Made by a program: the position numbers and the translations under genes. This document shows positions 35,690 to 48,019 of a DNA stretch of 64,000 nt, piece by piece. Source of the DNA: Sipunculus nudus (lineage: Eukaryota; Annelida; Sipuncula; Golfingiida; Sipunculidae). Each line of letters begins with the position of its first letter. The first letter of the stretch is position 1. The notes under the pieces are model-generated. The model did no database searches, was not told the origin of the DNA, and saw only the letters and a program-made list of their open reading frames with translations. Location of the stretch: assembly GCA_026874595.1 (NCBI GenBank), contig CM049319.1, forward strand, positions 59,464,917-59,528,916, given 5' to 3'.

Positions 35690-36310
35690 GGATTATTGAC
35701 ACCGGTAAACGGTGGATGGTCCGAGCGAGAGAGGTGAATGACGATGTAATAAAAATACCAATATAAAAACAGGAAGATACATCAGCGGGCTGTCGGATTA
35801 CGGCTCTTACATCAATCTAATTACTTCCGGTGGCATTTTAGAGCTCACTGCCGAAGTGCGAGTCTAGTCGGGTCTGATTCCATAATAGATGGCGCGCTGT
35901 ACGTCACGCGCCATTAATATTCGCCTGTTTCCGGCCAGCGGGCTTGGGACCATGTTTAGCAAGATCCCGGATGCGTTTGTGACGGGATTATTTCAGTTAA
36001 CATTTAATGAGTGAGTGATAATATTTCTATAATCGTCCATTGAGACATAGCTCTGTTAATCAGAGCAGGATTATGACAAAAATCTCCATTAAGGATACCC
36101 CTCATGGGCCTCATTTAATTTCCGAGATCACACTATGAAATTGATCGGGTCAAATTTATTACCGTCTCTGCGGCTTTACTCAGGCGAATGGGTTAGATAC
36201 ATATCAGCTGTCACCGCCAGCCGTATAATCGCCATATTTGAATTATCTGCATGCCACACCATGACAGATGTGTTAATATTTATTTTCCCCCAAATTGCGT
36301 AATATTTTAG
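35690..36310. promoter_or_regulatory. Candidate conserved non-coding block
   Basis: A repeat-free block of balanced base composition between the two receptor genes, without open frames. It holds homeodomain-type cores (CTAATTAC, CCATTAATATTC, CCATTAAGG) and TGACAG sites. Such blocks are often enhancers in animal genomes, but this is inference from texture alone. Confidence 0.2.
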
Positions 36311-36454
36311 TCATATTTTCATTCTCTTGGTGAATACAGCTTTAAGCAATATATATTAAAACTCTTATTCATACGATTAAATAACACAGCTACTGAATAT
36401 TTATAACTATCGTCTGGTATAAAAAAAATGTAATATCTAAAATGTAGACGAAAA

Positions 36455-36530
36455 CTATTTGATTCAACGGTCGAGATTCGATTCCATGTTTCGAGTCCTG
36501 TGCTAGACGCCTAGACCACAAATACTTTTA
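36455..36530 (-). mobile_element. tRNA-like SINE fragment
   Basis: On the minus strand GTGGTCTAGGCGTCTAGCAC followed by GGAATCGAATCTCGACC resembles an A box and a B box at tRNA spacing. It is degenerate and short. Confidence 0.35.
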
Positions 36531-37159
36531 TATTATTCTAAATCAAGTTTCATATCATATTTCAAGTAAGAATATAGCCTAATCAATATATAATGCTGTG
36601 TACGATCCTACGTTTCAGCGGGTAGACGCATATCTCTTTTTAGTATAAAAAAAGAAATTACGTTTTATGGATTGAGATAATCAAAATCAATTTGGTTTGA
36701 AATTACTATTTATCGACTACATGTAAAATACGATAATCGATAACCGCGTAATAGTGTGCAGAAAACTATCAATTATCATTAACTCTCTTTAATAGAAAAT
36801 AATGAAATTTCTGCTGATTCTTTTTTAGTTTATTTTCCTGGTTTATGATTGCTAAAGTTCTGTCCGTTAACCGAAATCTGATTTATTACAACAAGTTCAC
36901 CTCTGAGTTGACGATCGAATACATACTATAAATATTCCTCTGCTTCTGGAACATACATATTCTTTGTCAGAAAGTCACTAGATCACTAATTAAAAAAAAA
37001 AAGAAAAAAGAGGTTATTTTGACGATGCAAGGCAACCTCTCTGACTTCATGTTTAAATGTAATTCTGTTCTGTGAAGTATGACGTATTTTGCGTCTAAAG
37101 CCTAGGTGCCTCGATGGGGAAAAAAGTGACATATCTGAAGAACATGTTATGTTTACAAA

Positions 37160-37215
<56 letters not shown>

Positions 37216-38627
37216 CACATTCACTCTGCTATCTAATTATGTTTCAGGTGATAAAGTGACGCGCATGTGTCTCGTAATGGGGTACCTTAAATTCCGACAG
37301 GTGACGTTAGCAATGAATGGAAAGAAGTTCTGTTGCATAAAATTAGGTAAAAACGTGTTTTATCGGTCAAGCAAACTTTGTGCGCAAATAGGGCGGTTGA
37401 TGAACCTTGGCAACGTTTAGCCAAGTGCACATGAAAGTTTGAATATTAACCTTGCGGAGGTAACAATGTAGTTTGTTTAAACCATAAAAAAGTCACTTGA
37501 CCCTTGAAGGGGCTTATTCAAATTCCTGATTTCTATTAACCTAAAATAATGCCTGGAAGTTTATTTTTAATAGGCCGGAAAACGTGCATCCCTGCGCACA
37601 TAGACCGCCAAAATAACCCAAACACGTTGAAAAGCGACGGCTGGATGTCATTCACACGAACCAGAGCTCTGGAAAGGACTTTTGCAACTAGTGGTATTTC
37701 AACTTATATAATCAACCACTTTAGAGTACGTGTTGGTTTTTTTTATGATTGCTTCATGCACTGTGTTCACTTAACACTTGTAGAAAAAAAGATCAAATCT
37801 CCGTCAAAGAGGAGTTGCAGGAACTTTTCTTAATATCAATAACCTACAGTAATTAATATGTAATAACTAATAAGTAATTAATATGTACATAGGATAAGCC
37901 AGGAATCACATAAACTCTACAGAGAGGAAGGTTTATAGTAGACTCACACGTTGAAATCACACACGTCTTACAAGTTCAGATCGGGGGAAGTTTGATTTGT
38001 TGTTGTTGTTGTTAGACTGTCCCGTATAAGTTCTAGGGTGGAGTGACTTCCTGAACCGATCGAAAGTATTCTATTATGTCTGAGCAGGAAATTATGTATA
38101 CCCTCATGTTCGCATGAGAGAACGCTCATGCCAAACAACAGATATTGAAAATAATATTTTATAATATTTTATTACTGTATATTACGAAACAGATTGAGTT
38201 GGAAAAAAAACTCGAAACATGGATAATTGATATACCGATAGAGTCGCTCATGAGCTAAAAAACAACAACAGAAAATATGGGAAGAATATATGCTAATATG
38301 CGAAGCAAAAATCTTTGTGACTGGCACCGGATCAATCTTCAAATGAAATGAGCAGACGACATATCACGTGGTTAATCACGTGACAGCTTTGTATTATCAA
38401 TATTTGAGGCTAGAGTCGTGGAAAGCTAACAGCTGACATTCAGACCTTGAGATAATTTCCAAAACAAGAACAGTTGTGTTGTGCTTCATACACTTAACTC
38501 GCCATCGCGCCCAGAGCTACGGTGTAACGATATGTGATTACCCTGCTTAAGACAAAAGACCAATAGATTTCAGATTCAACCATACAAATTAACCATCTTG
38601 GCAAGGCCTTTAGAAAATGGTTGCTTC

Positions 38628-38699
<72 letters not shown>

Positions 38700-40381
38700 A
38701 ATTATAATTATTCATTTCTTCTACATAAATTTTGATTGTATGTAATGCGTTAGGTGTTTTGGTGAAGTGCACGAGTCAATTTGAATATAGATGAAAATAA
38801 ATTCAACATTTGAATATTATTTCATACATTGATTCTAGCTCATGGAACGCTTATCTGTAACATTTATAAAAATTAAAAAAAAATACATCCTGATTTTTTT
38901 TTTAAAGCACAGACAATTATCTTTTTACTTAATCAACAAGTGATCTAAACAGCACGGGGGTGCTTTGAAATCAAGGCTACCCTCGCAGATACTTTTAAAT
39001 GTTTTTCAGGGAAAATTTCAATTTTTTTTTTCAGGGGGTTAATTTAAATCGTTTTCAGAGTGTATTTAACACATGTTCAGGTGCTAATTTTAAATTGTTT
39101 CAGAATATGGGGGGGGGGGGGGGGGGTCGTAAACATATATGGGGAATATTTTTAACTTTTAAGACCGGCAACAAACCGAGAAAACCAATTTTTTTTTCAG
39201 AATAAAGCCACCAATAGAAAAGTCGATACACTTACATAGACTGAGGCTTGGTCCGCCAGGATATGTTTTTGTGCCGTTATTGAGTTTGCCGCCAGATTCC
39301 ATCTCGATTTAATCAGGCCGGCTTTTTCAGATTACATATTCATTCTGGGTTCCACATTTAGCCAAATCTTTTTGATTCCCAGGGACTGATTCTGTTTGGT
39401 CATTTGTCCCGGGGTGTTATTGTGATTGCGTTTCAAGAAACTCGTTCTCAGCCCAATAGTGACTTGTGGCCCGGTGCCCTAGCCCTGGATACAAAGATAA
39501 GGTTAGAACTGTTACTCTGTGCTTGGAATCTTTCTTTAATTTATACATTTTGTTAGCGGTCAAAATCAAAGAAAACTGCGAATACTTTTTAATCGAATTT
39601 CCTGAATGGCTTGGCCTTATAATCGCTGCTCATGTTGTGCGGAGTTAATACATTTACCAATGTTTCTTTCTCCTATAGCCTTTTTTTCTTTGTGTGGGGT
39701 GTATAGTCTGATATCACCTACAATGTCACTTTCATCTGACTTTACACTTTGCCCTACCGTATATTCTTGTAGCTTTTCTCAGTCCCCCGGGGAGCATAAA
39801 ACCTAAAAAGCCACACACAACTCTTTCCGCAGATAGATCCCCACTTTGAGACTGTTATCGGGGTACTTTTTACGTATTTCTGTGCCCTTATCACTCAGAC
39901 CACGCAAATTATTATAAAAAAAAGACACATTGCAATACCAGACAATGTCGCAAGTCGACAAACTTGTAAAGTCTCTGAGGTGATGTTTACAATTCTTTAT
40001 TTCTACTAAGCAAGATTCAAACACAATGAGTTAACCATACAGACATTTACTTGAAGTGTAACAAAAGCTTCAATTAAAGAAAGGTGAGCACGGGAGCCGA
40101 ATGAAAGTGCAGTCTGAGTGAATACAGTTGTCTTGTAATCAAGGCTAAGCAACAACGATCAAAATAAACACCTACATTTTACATATTATATTATCAGAAT
40201 GAATATACAGAGATGGAGGATTGTATATATAATAATATCACTGGCCCTCTTTTCCTTACACTAAGACATGCACTTCCGAAGTTCCAGTCTGTCGCTCTTA
40301 CAAAGGAGGGTCAATAATTAATTTATATATATGTATATGTATAAGTATATATATATATATATTTATATATATATGCATATG

Positions 40382-40432
<51 letters not shown>
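36531..40432. other. Intergenic with TA and G-run microsatellites
   Basis: TA runs at 37163-37212, 38632-38692 and 40340-40430, a G18 run at 39109-39126 and GTT triplets at about 37996-38013. The frame at 37549-37833 has no recognisable domain. No gene is supported. Confidence 0.6.
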
Positions 40433-40503
40433 TTACGTGACAGCCTGGGTTCGACTCCGGGATCGGCCCCCGATTTTTCCCTCATTTATTTGTCTTCGTA
40501 ACA

Positions 40504-40518
40504 AAATGGGGGCTCGTC
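40504..40518 (+). promoter_or_regulatory. Primer binding site-like sequence
   Basis: AAATGGGGGCTCGTC directly after the LTR end. TGGGGGCTCGTC matches the proline-tRNA primer site used by many gamma-type retroelements. An identical copy lies at 40765-40779. Confidence 0.6.
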
Positions 40519-40612
40519 TAACGTGACGGTTAACAGGGAATAAGCTCACCAAAGTGTGACTCCTGGGATGATTAGTCTTGTTCTGATAGCAGAACGCTCT
40601 TAAGAGGGGGTG

Positions 40613-40764
40613 TGTTACGGGTTGACATAAAAGCGGAACTGTCTCGCTAGTGAAGCCTGCTTTGCTAGCGAAGAGGTTGGGTCGCCGAACTTGTACGCCA
40701 CCGACCTGGGTTCGACTCTGGGATCGGCCCCCGATTTTTCCCTCATTTATTTGCCTTCGTATCA
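40613..40764 (+). repeat. LTR 2 with tRNA-like Pol III module
   Basis: Contains TAGCGAAGAGGTTGG (40666-40680, A-box-like), GGTTCGACTC (40709-40718, exact B-box consensus) and T5 (40735-40739, Pol III terminator-like). The spacing is that of a tRNA gene. The 3' end reads CGTATCA, one base off the CGTAACA of the other LTRs. Confidence 0.65.
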
Positions 40765-40873
40765 AAATGGGGGCTCGTCTAACGTGACGGTTAACAGGGA
40801 ATAAGCTCACCAAAGTGTGACTCCTGGGATAATTAGTCTTGTTCTGATAGCAGAACGCTCTTAAGAGGGGGTG

Positions 40874-41025
40874 TGTTACGGGGTGACATAAAAGCGGAAC
40901 TGTCTCGCTAGTGAAGCCTGCTTTGCTAGCGAAGCGGTTGGTACGCCGGACATGTACGCCACCGACCTGGGTTCGACTCTGGAATCGGCCAAGGATATTC
41001 CCCTCAACTATTTGTCTTCGTAACA
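40874..41025 (+). repeat. LTR 3 with tRNA-like Pol III module
   Basis: A-box-like TAGCGAAGCGGTTGG (40927-40941) is closer to a tRNA D-arm than in LTR 2. GGTTCGACTC lies at 40970-40979. The T5 terminator is lost (GGATATTCCC). It ends in CGTAACA. Confidence 0.65.
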
Positions 41026-41059
41026 ATATATATATATATAGCGGTAGGCTGTCACGTAA

Positions 41060-41965
41060 AATAAATCATACCAATCTATTTTGTCACATTCTAAGAACCC
41101 TTCCATGTGTGGGAGTATTCAGTTCAATCACAGAATCATGACAAATTGCTGAATTTCTGACTAACGTTATATGTATACAAGTATATCCGGCACGGTCAGT
41201 TTACACTCGGCACAGAAAAGATGGGTTTAACATTTTGATTTGCAAGTTAACATCTATACTTCTTTGTTAATTAATTATTCGTAGCCCGGTGTTAAGAATA
41301 TCTACTGTTTCCAATGATCCCGATGTAATAGGATGAATTTCCCGTATGACTCAAGTTGGCCTACCAGCTCCAAAATAAAACACTGCTGAATCAGGTATTC
41401 ACCGTTAATAGAAATTTTCACATATAGGTGGTTTAGGAACAATTTACGTGAACTCGTTATAAATGTTATCTCTCTGTACATATGCGGTGGGACGTGTCTG
41501 AAAAAGCACCTGTCTAATTAAGCCTACTTTATTTCAGTCCTACGGGTGGTTTTATTATAGACGTTTCACTATATATTATATTTTTGGATTTGTGATTGCA
41601 TTGGTCCTCTGATATTTTTAATGGATTGTTCTTATGACAACGTTGGGAAACTTTGAGATCTCAAGAGAATACCGTTTCCTCATGGGCGGCAAAAATTTGC
41701 ATAATATAGATTAAATGTCACACAGCCCGTCCCTGATTTATAAATCTTCAACCATGGAAATCATCACTGATCAGTCATACAGGCATGGGCCTCCTTGTCT
41801 TTCTTTCGATCTGTATGTCTTTTAATGTTTCTATCTTTCCGTATTTGTAACTCAATACATATTCTAATTGACCCTTTTACAGGCCATCTCACAGGTACGT
41901 CTGTACAGGATCCCGTTCCTAATCAAGAATCCAGATATCACATTAGAAATCTGCATTCTAGAGAG
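41060..41965. other. Intergenic, no gene supported
   Basis: No recognised features. Confidence 0.5.
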
Positions 41966-43392
41966 CGCAAGCCCCCGCCGTGTTGGAGTCTGTATTTGTG
42001 AGATGCTCCCGCAACCGTGTTTGGATTAACTTATTCGTCACAGGTTCATTCATACATACGTGACAGTACATTTGTGAATATTATTAATTGACGTTCTAGA
42101 ATTCGATTCATGTTCCGGAATCGACGCAAAACCGTAGTCGATTCTACATTGGCAAATTCGCGACGTGCCCTGAAAATTTTATGAGATTCCGTTTTTGTTT
42201 GCGTGAGTTATGTTGTGAACAGAAACCCACACACAAACACGCACAGGTGCACCATTACAAAGAACGTTGCTCTAACAACGAAGAGCTAGCAAAATATACA
42301 TCTTCTCAGTTAAATATAAATGGAGAAAGCGTTGACGTGTTAGACACTATAAAATACCTAGGAGTTTCGCAGGACAAACAGCTTAATTATTTCAAGCATC
42401 ACATGTCATTGGATTGAAGAACTTCAATGCATAATATTCATAAGATAAGGAAGGTCAGATGCATACTCACGGAGGATGCAACTCCCCCATTACCTCGTGG
42501 ACTAGTCCTGTCTTTTCTCGACTATTGACATGAAATTTGCTTTGGCCAACCAGAAAGAAAATAAAAAAGTTACAAAATATTGTAGCAAAATTATAATTAA
42601 ACAAGAAAAAGTATGACAGTGCAACTGAAGCACGTAAGACATTACATTGGTTACCTATTGGTGGTCGCATAAAACATGGTCATAAAAGTTGTCTTCAAAT
42701 GCGTAGAAGGAATCGGACATAAGCAATTGTGATACATAGAACAGGCAGATACGGGCCCAGGTCTGACAGCAGTGTCAAAAGGCTTGTAATACCCCTTACA
42801 AGAAGGATTACAATTGCCTCACGATCATTCGGTGTCTGTGGTCCAGAGCTATGGAATAGCATTCCTGATGAACTGAAAACGATATCAGGATTCGAACAAT
42901 ATATAAAGGTGATAAATCTAAAAACAATTTAAAAAGAGCATTACTCTTAAAATATATACCTTAATGTATTTTACAATATTTTTACTGATATGTACATGTT
43001 AGCTCTTAAGTGTCATTGATGGTTTAGTTTATATGTTTAAATGTTTATATGTTATAAAATATGTTTTAGTTGTAAAGCTCATTTAAAACATGCGTGTATA
43101 AATTGCGATATATGAAATAAATCTAGTTAAAGATATAGAAATCTCATGAAATTTAATTTTCAGGGCATATCTCGGGAATGGGCTTTTGAAGAATCAATAA
43201 GATTCTGGTGTAGGTCCGGCTCATAAACCGGAAATGACTTCCAAGAATATTCATAAATGTCTAGGGATGTGAGCCGAATAATTTAATTGCAAAAAAAGAA
43301 GCAGTTTTCCAGGAACATATGCACCAATTTCTGGATCAAAACCTGGGTTCGGGAGTACTCAACTTATAGAACCCCCCACATGGCGGAGGCCA
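41966..43392. mobile_element. Inverted pair of family C repeats enclosing a LINE remnant
   Basis: The left arm 41966-42235 (plus) and right arm 43160-43392 (minus) are copies of the repeat at 34456. Their CCTGAAAATT-ATGAGATT ends face inward and their CCTCCGCCATG-type caps face outward. Between them lies a broken LINE fragment. This may be a foldback transposon with an inserted LINE, or two independent insertions. Confidence 0.5.
42260..43140 (+). mobile_element. LINE 3' remnant with multiple stops
   Basis: The frame at about 42310-42417 reads NGESVDVLDTIKYLGVSQDK, the reverse-transcriptase thumb-side block with the YLGV motif. The frame at 42729-42932 ends ASRSFGVCGPELWNSIPDEL then TISGFEQYIK, the same C-terminal block as in 22807-22923 but from a different subfamily. 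Frames differ and stops intervene, so it is dead. The 3' part ends near TATATGAAATAAATC. Confidence 0.75.
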
Positions 43393-44365
43393 GCATTTCT
43401 GAGAATAAATATTTTAGGTGAAAACATAGGATGCATGAAACGGAAAATTAATATTGAGATTGTCAGATTTGAGTTTTCGTTTTCATTGCGACTATCTATA
43501 AAGAAGAATTTAAAAATAAAAAAAAAAATAACAAAGTGTGGTGTTAAATTAACGTCTTTTACTCAGATACATTTATAAGTGCTGCTCATACTATCTTGAC
43601 GTAGGAAATTATAGAAACAAGAGGCAGGCAATCGACAAGCGATCGCATGAGAAGTTCTCTCGCCCTCCTAGCATGGACGGAAGTGGGCTATAATGAGAAT
43701 GCACTACGTAGTGTACAGCCTTGCGAATAAGGTCATGGCCAAAATTAATATTCTTTGCATGTCTTTGAACTAGGACTTATATTATGCCCAAATAACTGTT
43801 AAAGAAAGCAGCAATGATGGAGATTAATTGCAAGATGAATGTTATGAAGAAAGAAAAAGTAAAATCGATGGCTTTTACCTTCAGAAGACCAAAGTAGTCC
43901 ATTCATAGAAACTGTTTACGCAAACAGGAATGTAGAAATAAACTGACCAAACCATTTAAGGGCTAAAAAGTATGAATGACCTGGACTCGAGTACTAACTT
44001 GTATTTTTTTATGTAGGTTTAAAAATCATATTTTCCCCGATATATTTAAGTAGGTATCTGACCCTGCAGGTTGGAAACCTAATATTACATTTTAAGACTA
44101 AAAAATGTTAATACTGTACACTTAGATATTTCTTTCTGCTCATCAAATAAGTCGAGACAGTTCATGTCATTTTGTAAATTTTCGTTTAACAAATTTTTAT
44201 GCTTTCTCTAGATAATGAATGAATTGTTTTTTATGGAGTCTGCCATTAAATCCAGTTTTGAGGCCAGAGTTTTAATTTTAAACAAGAAAAAAATCAAAGA
44301 TAAAATATACTCATTTTCTCATTCACAAATTATTTAAAAGTGCAAACATCATTATAAAATTTGTA
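43393..44365. other. Intergenic, no gene supported
   Basis: AT-rich sequence, with no coding or classifiable repeats recognised. Confidence 0.5.
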
Positions 44366-44373
44366 CTTTGGTA

Positions 44374-45273
44374 TAGTGGTGGGAGTCGGTTCCTTTTTCA
44401 TAATCGATCATCGGTTTTGGCAAACCAATCGATGATCTATTATTAATCGGTTCAGACAAATATAAAGAAATGAGCAATTATCTGGGAAACTGTACTCTTT
44501 TAACCCAGCCCGCATGTCTTAGGAATTCTACCCGACGAAAAGAAGTTTTTGCCTTTTTGTATTTTCCTTTTATCATTAAGATGTGCTATTCAAAGTTTCA
44601 TTTTAATTAATTATAGTAATCAATAATTAAATCACAGTCCAGGACATCTACTTGCTGGCCCTCATGAATACTCCCGCGTATCATTTTAACTTCACTATAC
44701 CAGGACTTTCATTTTATAACGATTATGATGACTGCCGACATGCATACTGGTTTCACAGGCCTTCCAGAAATATTACAGGACCACATAATTTTTGGTAAAA
44801 ATTAAAAAATAAGTAATTGAAAGCTAAAATATAATTACTCATGCGGCAGCGACACGTGACATCAGTTGAGGAGATTATTTCTAAGAGAATCTTGCAAAAT
44901 TGGCATAGACCTGGAGCATTATGGAGCATTTTTACGCCATACCGCCCATATTTTGCAATGAACATCTCGTTAGAAAACTCTCCGCTGATTCTGCAGCTCC
45001 CTGCCAGTTCACAGAGGTTTAATAAGTCCTCCGTTCTCTCATCTACTGTGTCATACTCAGTTATATACAGAGGTTATTTGGGAACACAAGACTCATTATA
45101 TGAAGCGCGGAATGTTGTTTTTTTTGTATTTTTTTCCCTTTAACTTAAAGGCATTCTGGTAAAAACAATCATGAGTATGATGTAATCGATTGTTGCCTTT
45201 CGTAATCGAGCGCTTGAAAGTCGCAGCAAACCGACTGACTTTTGAAAAAAAATCGATGATCGGCCCACCACTT
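44374..45273. mobile_element. Non-autonomous hAT-type element, 900 bp
   Basis: The ends are TAGTGGTGGG and, inverted, AAGTGGTGGG (9 of 10). Subterminal CGATCATCG motifs lie on both sides (44405-44413 and, inverted, near 45254-45262). The flanks CTTTGGTA (44366-44373) and CTTTGATA (45274-45281) match at 7 of 8 bases, as an aged 8-bp target duplication. The inside has a 100-codon frame (44841-45143) without transposase motifs. Confidence 0.8.
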
Positions 45274-45596
45274 CTTTGATATGAAAAATGTAAGAAAACA
45301 TCAAATGCCTCGGTTTCTTTTCTTTCAAAGGCCAATAAAGCAAAAGCTGAAAGAGATCATTTTGTGTCATTTCCCCCTTGTATATTTCTTGCTCCGGAAT
45401 ATATACACAGCTGAGTGTATGATAAGACTGTGCAGAGACTTAATTACTTTTTTATAGCAATGTCTGTCAGCCAGATAAGCTTGCACTAGATGCATTTAGT
45501 ATTCCAGCTGCTGCAATCACGCAGAATGAACTCTAGGCAATGACCTTGACTTTTCTTCAGCAACAATTTTACTTGATGGAGAATCATAGTCAAGGT

Positions 45597-45600
<4 letters not shown>

Positions 45601-45641
<41 letters not shown>
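45601..45641. repeat. (CT)n microsatellite
   Basis: Pure CT dinucleotides. Confidence 0.97.
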
Positions 45642-45644
<3 letters not shown>

Positions 45645-47679
45645 CAGGTATCCAACCTCTGCTCTGAACAAGAAAAGTGGAAAGAGTGGTACGAGCAATT
45701 TCGAACAAAACTTTTTTAAAAAAGAATTACGACAGGGATAGCGGGAGTTTCCCGCGAGGTCAGAGTGGAGAACTTGTTTATACCCAACTGTATGGAAAAG
45801 CTTAATGGTTACAGCACCGTTAAGGTGGCCTGAGAATTCAATGTTGCCACACCTCGGTTCCGAGTAGGCATTGGTGCACCAACGCTCAGTCAAGGTCCAT
45901 CAATCATGCCAGACCTTTCATCTGACCGCGGTCGAGGTCGGACAGTATCGGTCAAGAAGGACAAGTCCGCGCCCGCATGCCCTGTGCCACGGGGTTGAGC
46001 TTAATCGCAGTGGATATGTCCTCACGGGGAGCAATTCAGGACTTCTAGTCTGTCAATATCAGTCAAACTATATTCATGTCAGCAGTACCTGCTAGAACGT
46101 GCAGCGGACCTGTGTGTGCTTAATTTACAATTCATGTTGCTATCGATGACCTAATGGATTTTGACATAGCTAGCCAGACGTATATTGACGAGTCGGCGGT
46201 ACCAGCCGGCAGCACACCGTCATTTTAAAGCCTCACGGTCTACGATACAACACACGGGTTGGTTTCTATTGACTGGCGCGCCAGCCGGCTTACAATAGCA
46301 TTTAAACCTCCATTTTACTGTTACACTTCATCCCTGCCGAGTCCTACCTCGTGCTGGGGTCTTTGGAGGCAGGGTGTCTCAGGGATTATTAGGGGTGAAT
46401 ATATGGACTATCGTCATCTGAGGATAACACCTGCTTCCGGCGATCCGGCAGAATTGCCGCTGTTTTTTCACTGGCAGGCGAAAGGAACTAGATATTGGAC
46501 AAGGTGGAAACGTCCAACTCATTTTCGCCTCGTGTGTTACACGCACACGACTACAGGAACTCCTGGGTGAACTTTTGAACGTTGGTTTAACATTTAATTT
46601 GTCTTTTTGATCGGGGACACATTATCCAAGTTTTTATAGAACATATTAGAAGCTATTTGTAAAAACCGTCTCCGAAAAATAATGTAGTGTGAGCTCCCGG
46701 GTGGACCCCTAACAATATTCTACAGAAAATCGGAAGAAAATAGATTTTGCTATTTTAAAAGGAACCAATACGAAGCAATTAAAACCTTATACGAAAATAA
46801 AGCACAGAACTGTCAAATATGTGCGCCATGGAAAATAGGTTTGTATATACGTGAATATACGTTTTTATTAATTTATAATGTTCATATACAAACGACAATA
46901 ATTATGAATGAAGAAATATTGTTAATTAGCTTATTATTAAGTTATTATTAAATGTGGATGTCAGGTATTATCCAATGCCAATGAGCAAATTTATTCCATA
47001 CTATAATTTATAGTATACAAAGGTGACCTTGTCATCATCATTTTCATATCATGGAAGAACATCATACTGGAAACAGAAACGTAAAGGCTAATATATTAAG
47101 CGCTGGGAGAAGTGAAACGTAGCACAGAGTGATATAAACATGTGGAATCTGCCGATAAAGTTGTCAGTTATTTCAAGAAGAGTTTGACCTGGATAGAAAA
47201 AAAAGACTATTGAAGATTAAGCTCCGGGCGGATGATGAATATTCAACACTTGTTGAGCCGGTGATTTAATTACCTGAGCTAAATATTGGTGACAGACAAA
47301 GCTGATGAACCGCAGATTCCTGATATATGGATCACATTGATCTATGCAATCCTGTATAAAAACCCGTTCAGAGGAATCATCCCAGTACAAAACCCTGAAT
47401 CACAAACCTTGCAGTAGAGAATTAATTAAACCTTATGTCAGAGTCGATACTGACCTGAAACCATGCTAAAGCATAGAACACTGGCTCTGTAGTGCGGAGA
47501 ACTTAAATCTACAGCAGCTAACTAGGCCAGCTGGATCTGGCTGGGACAACCCTGAATACACTCCCGGTTTCTAATTACCAAAAGCAGAGGGTATGCATTA
47601 TACATCGTCGCTGGGCTTGGAGCTACACCGGCAGATGGCAGGAAGAAGCCATGACTGTCCACGACCGAAGAATTTGGAC
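45642..47679. other. Upstream region of the second receptor gene
   Basis: The part 45840-46570 is clearly richer in G and C (for example GGCGCGCCAGCCGGC at 46277-46291) than the surroundings. It could contain a promoter or a non-coding first exon. A 103-codon frame at 46259-46570 has no recognisable domain. No TATA box or splice site can be assigned with confidence. Confidence 0.3.
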
Positions 47680-47910
47680 AGTTCTTTAACCATTTGAGTG
47701 CATCCCTCAGTTTGCAGTTGGAGTTACGGATTTAATTTTTATGTAAGTATTACAAATGACTGACATCGGATAGATTATGGAGAGTTCAGCTATATAACAG
47801 TGGCGCAAGCGAACTTTCTGAACCATTTCAGTGCATCCCGCTGTTTGCAATTGCAATTACGGATTTATTCGATAACATAGCATTTGGTATCGTTGATAAT
47901 CCGTGAAAAG
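47680..47910 (+). repeat. Diverged tandem duplication upstream of the start codon
   Basis: Two related segments of about 80 bases lie at 47684-47745 and 47812-47872. Both read TTTNAACCATTT-AGTGCATCCC, then TTTGCA-TTG, and ATTACGGATTT. They lie in the presumed promoter or 5' UTR of the gene starting at 48020. Confidence 0.6.
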
Positions 47911-48019
47911 TTCAGTTTTACATGGGGCGAGGGCTTTCTTTCGATTAATAGGCCGTGATTTCCCAATGAAGTAAGGCATTGAAAAGTTACCACGAGTTTA
48001 AGTTCTGCGGCTAAAGACG

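Larger units (their letters stand above)
40444..41025. mobile_element. TRIM-like LTR array (three LTRs, two internal segments)
   Basis: The order is truncated LTR (40444-40503), 109-bp internal (40504-40612), 152-bp LTR (40613-40764), 109-bp internal (40765-40873), 152-bp LTR (40874-41025). LTRs begin TGTTACG and end CGTAACA. Each internal segment starts AAATGGGGGCTCGTC, which fits a primer binding site for tRNA-Pro. It ends AAGAGGGGGTG, a purine tract abutting the next LTR. With no gag or pol and a total unit of 261 bases, this is the structure of a terminal-repeat retrotransposon in miniature, present as a concatemer. A plain 261-bp satellite is the alternative. Confidence 0.75.
40433..41059. 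mobile_element. Region bounded by 14-bp inverted repeats around the LTR array
   Basis: TTACGTGACAGCCT at 40433-40446 is repeated exactly inverted at 41046-41059, with TA microsatellite next to both. This suggests either the ends of a host element into which the LTR array inserted, or a foldback formed during rearrangement. Confidence 0.55.

Noticed and set aside
40433-41026. 197-codon minus-strand frame with internal repeats
   Set aside because: It is explained by the 261-bp repeat unit (152 + 109 = 3 x 87), which keeps the frame open in tandem copies.
46259-46570. 103-codon frame upstream of the second receptor gene
   Set aside because: No signal peptide, no domain and no splice partner. 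The GC-rich composition alone lengthens open frames.
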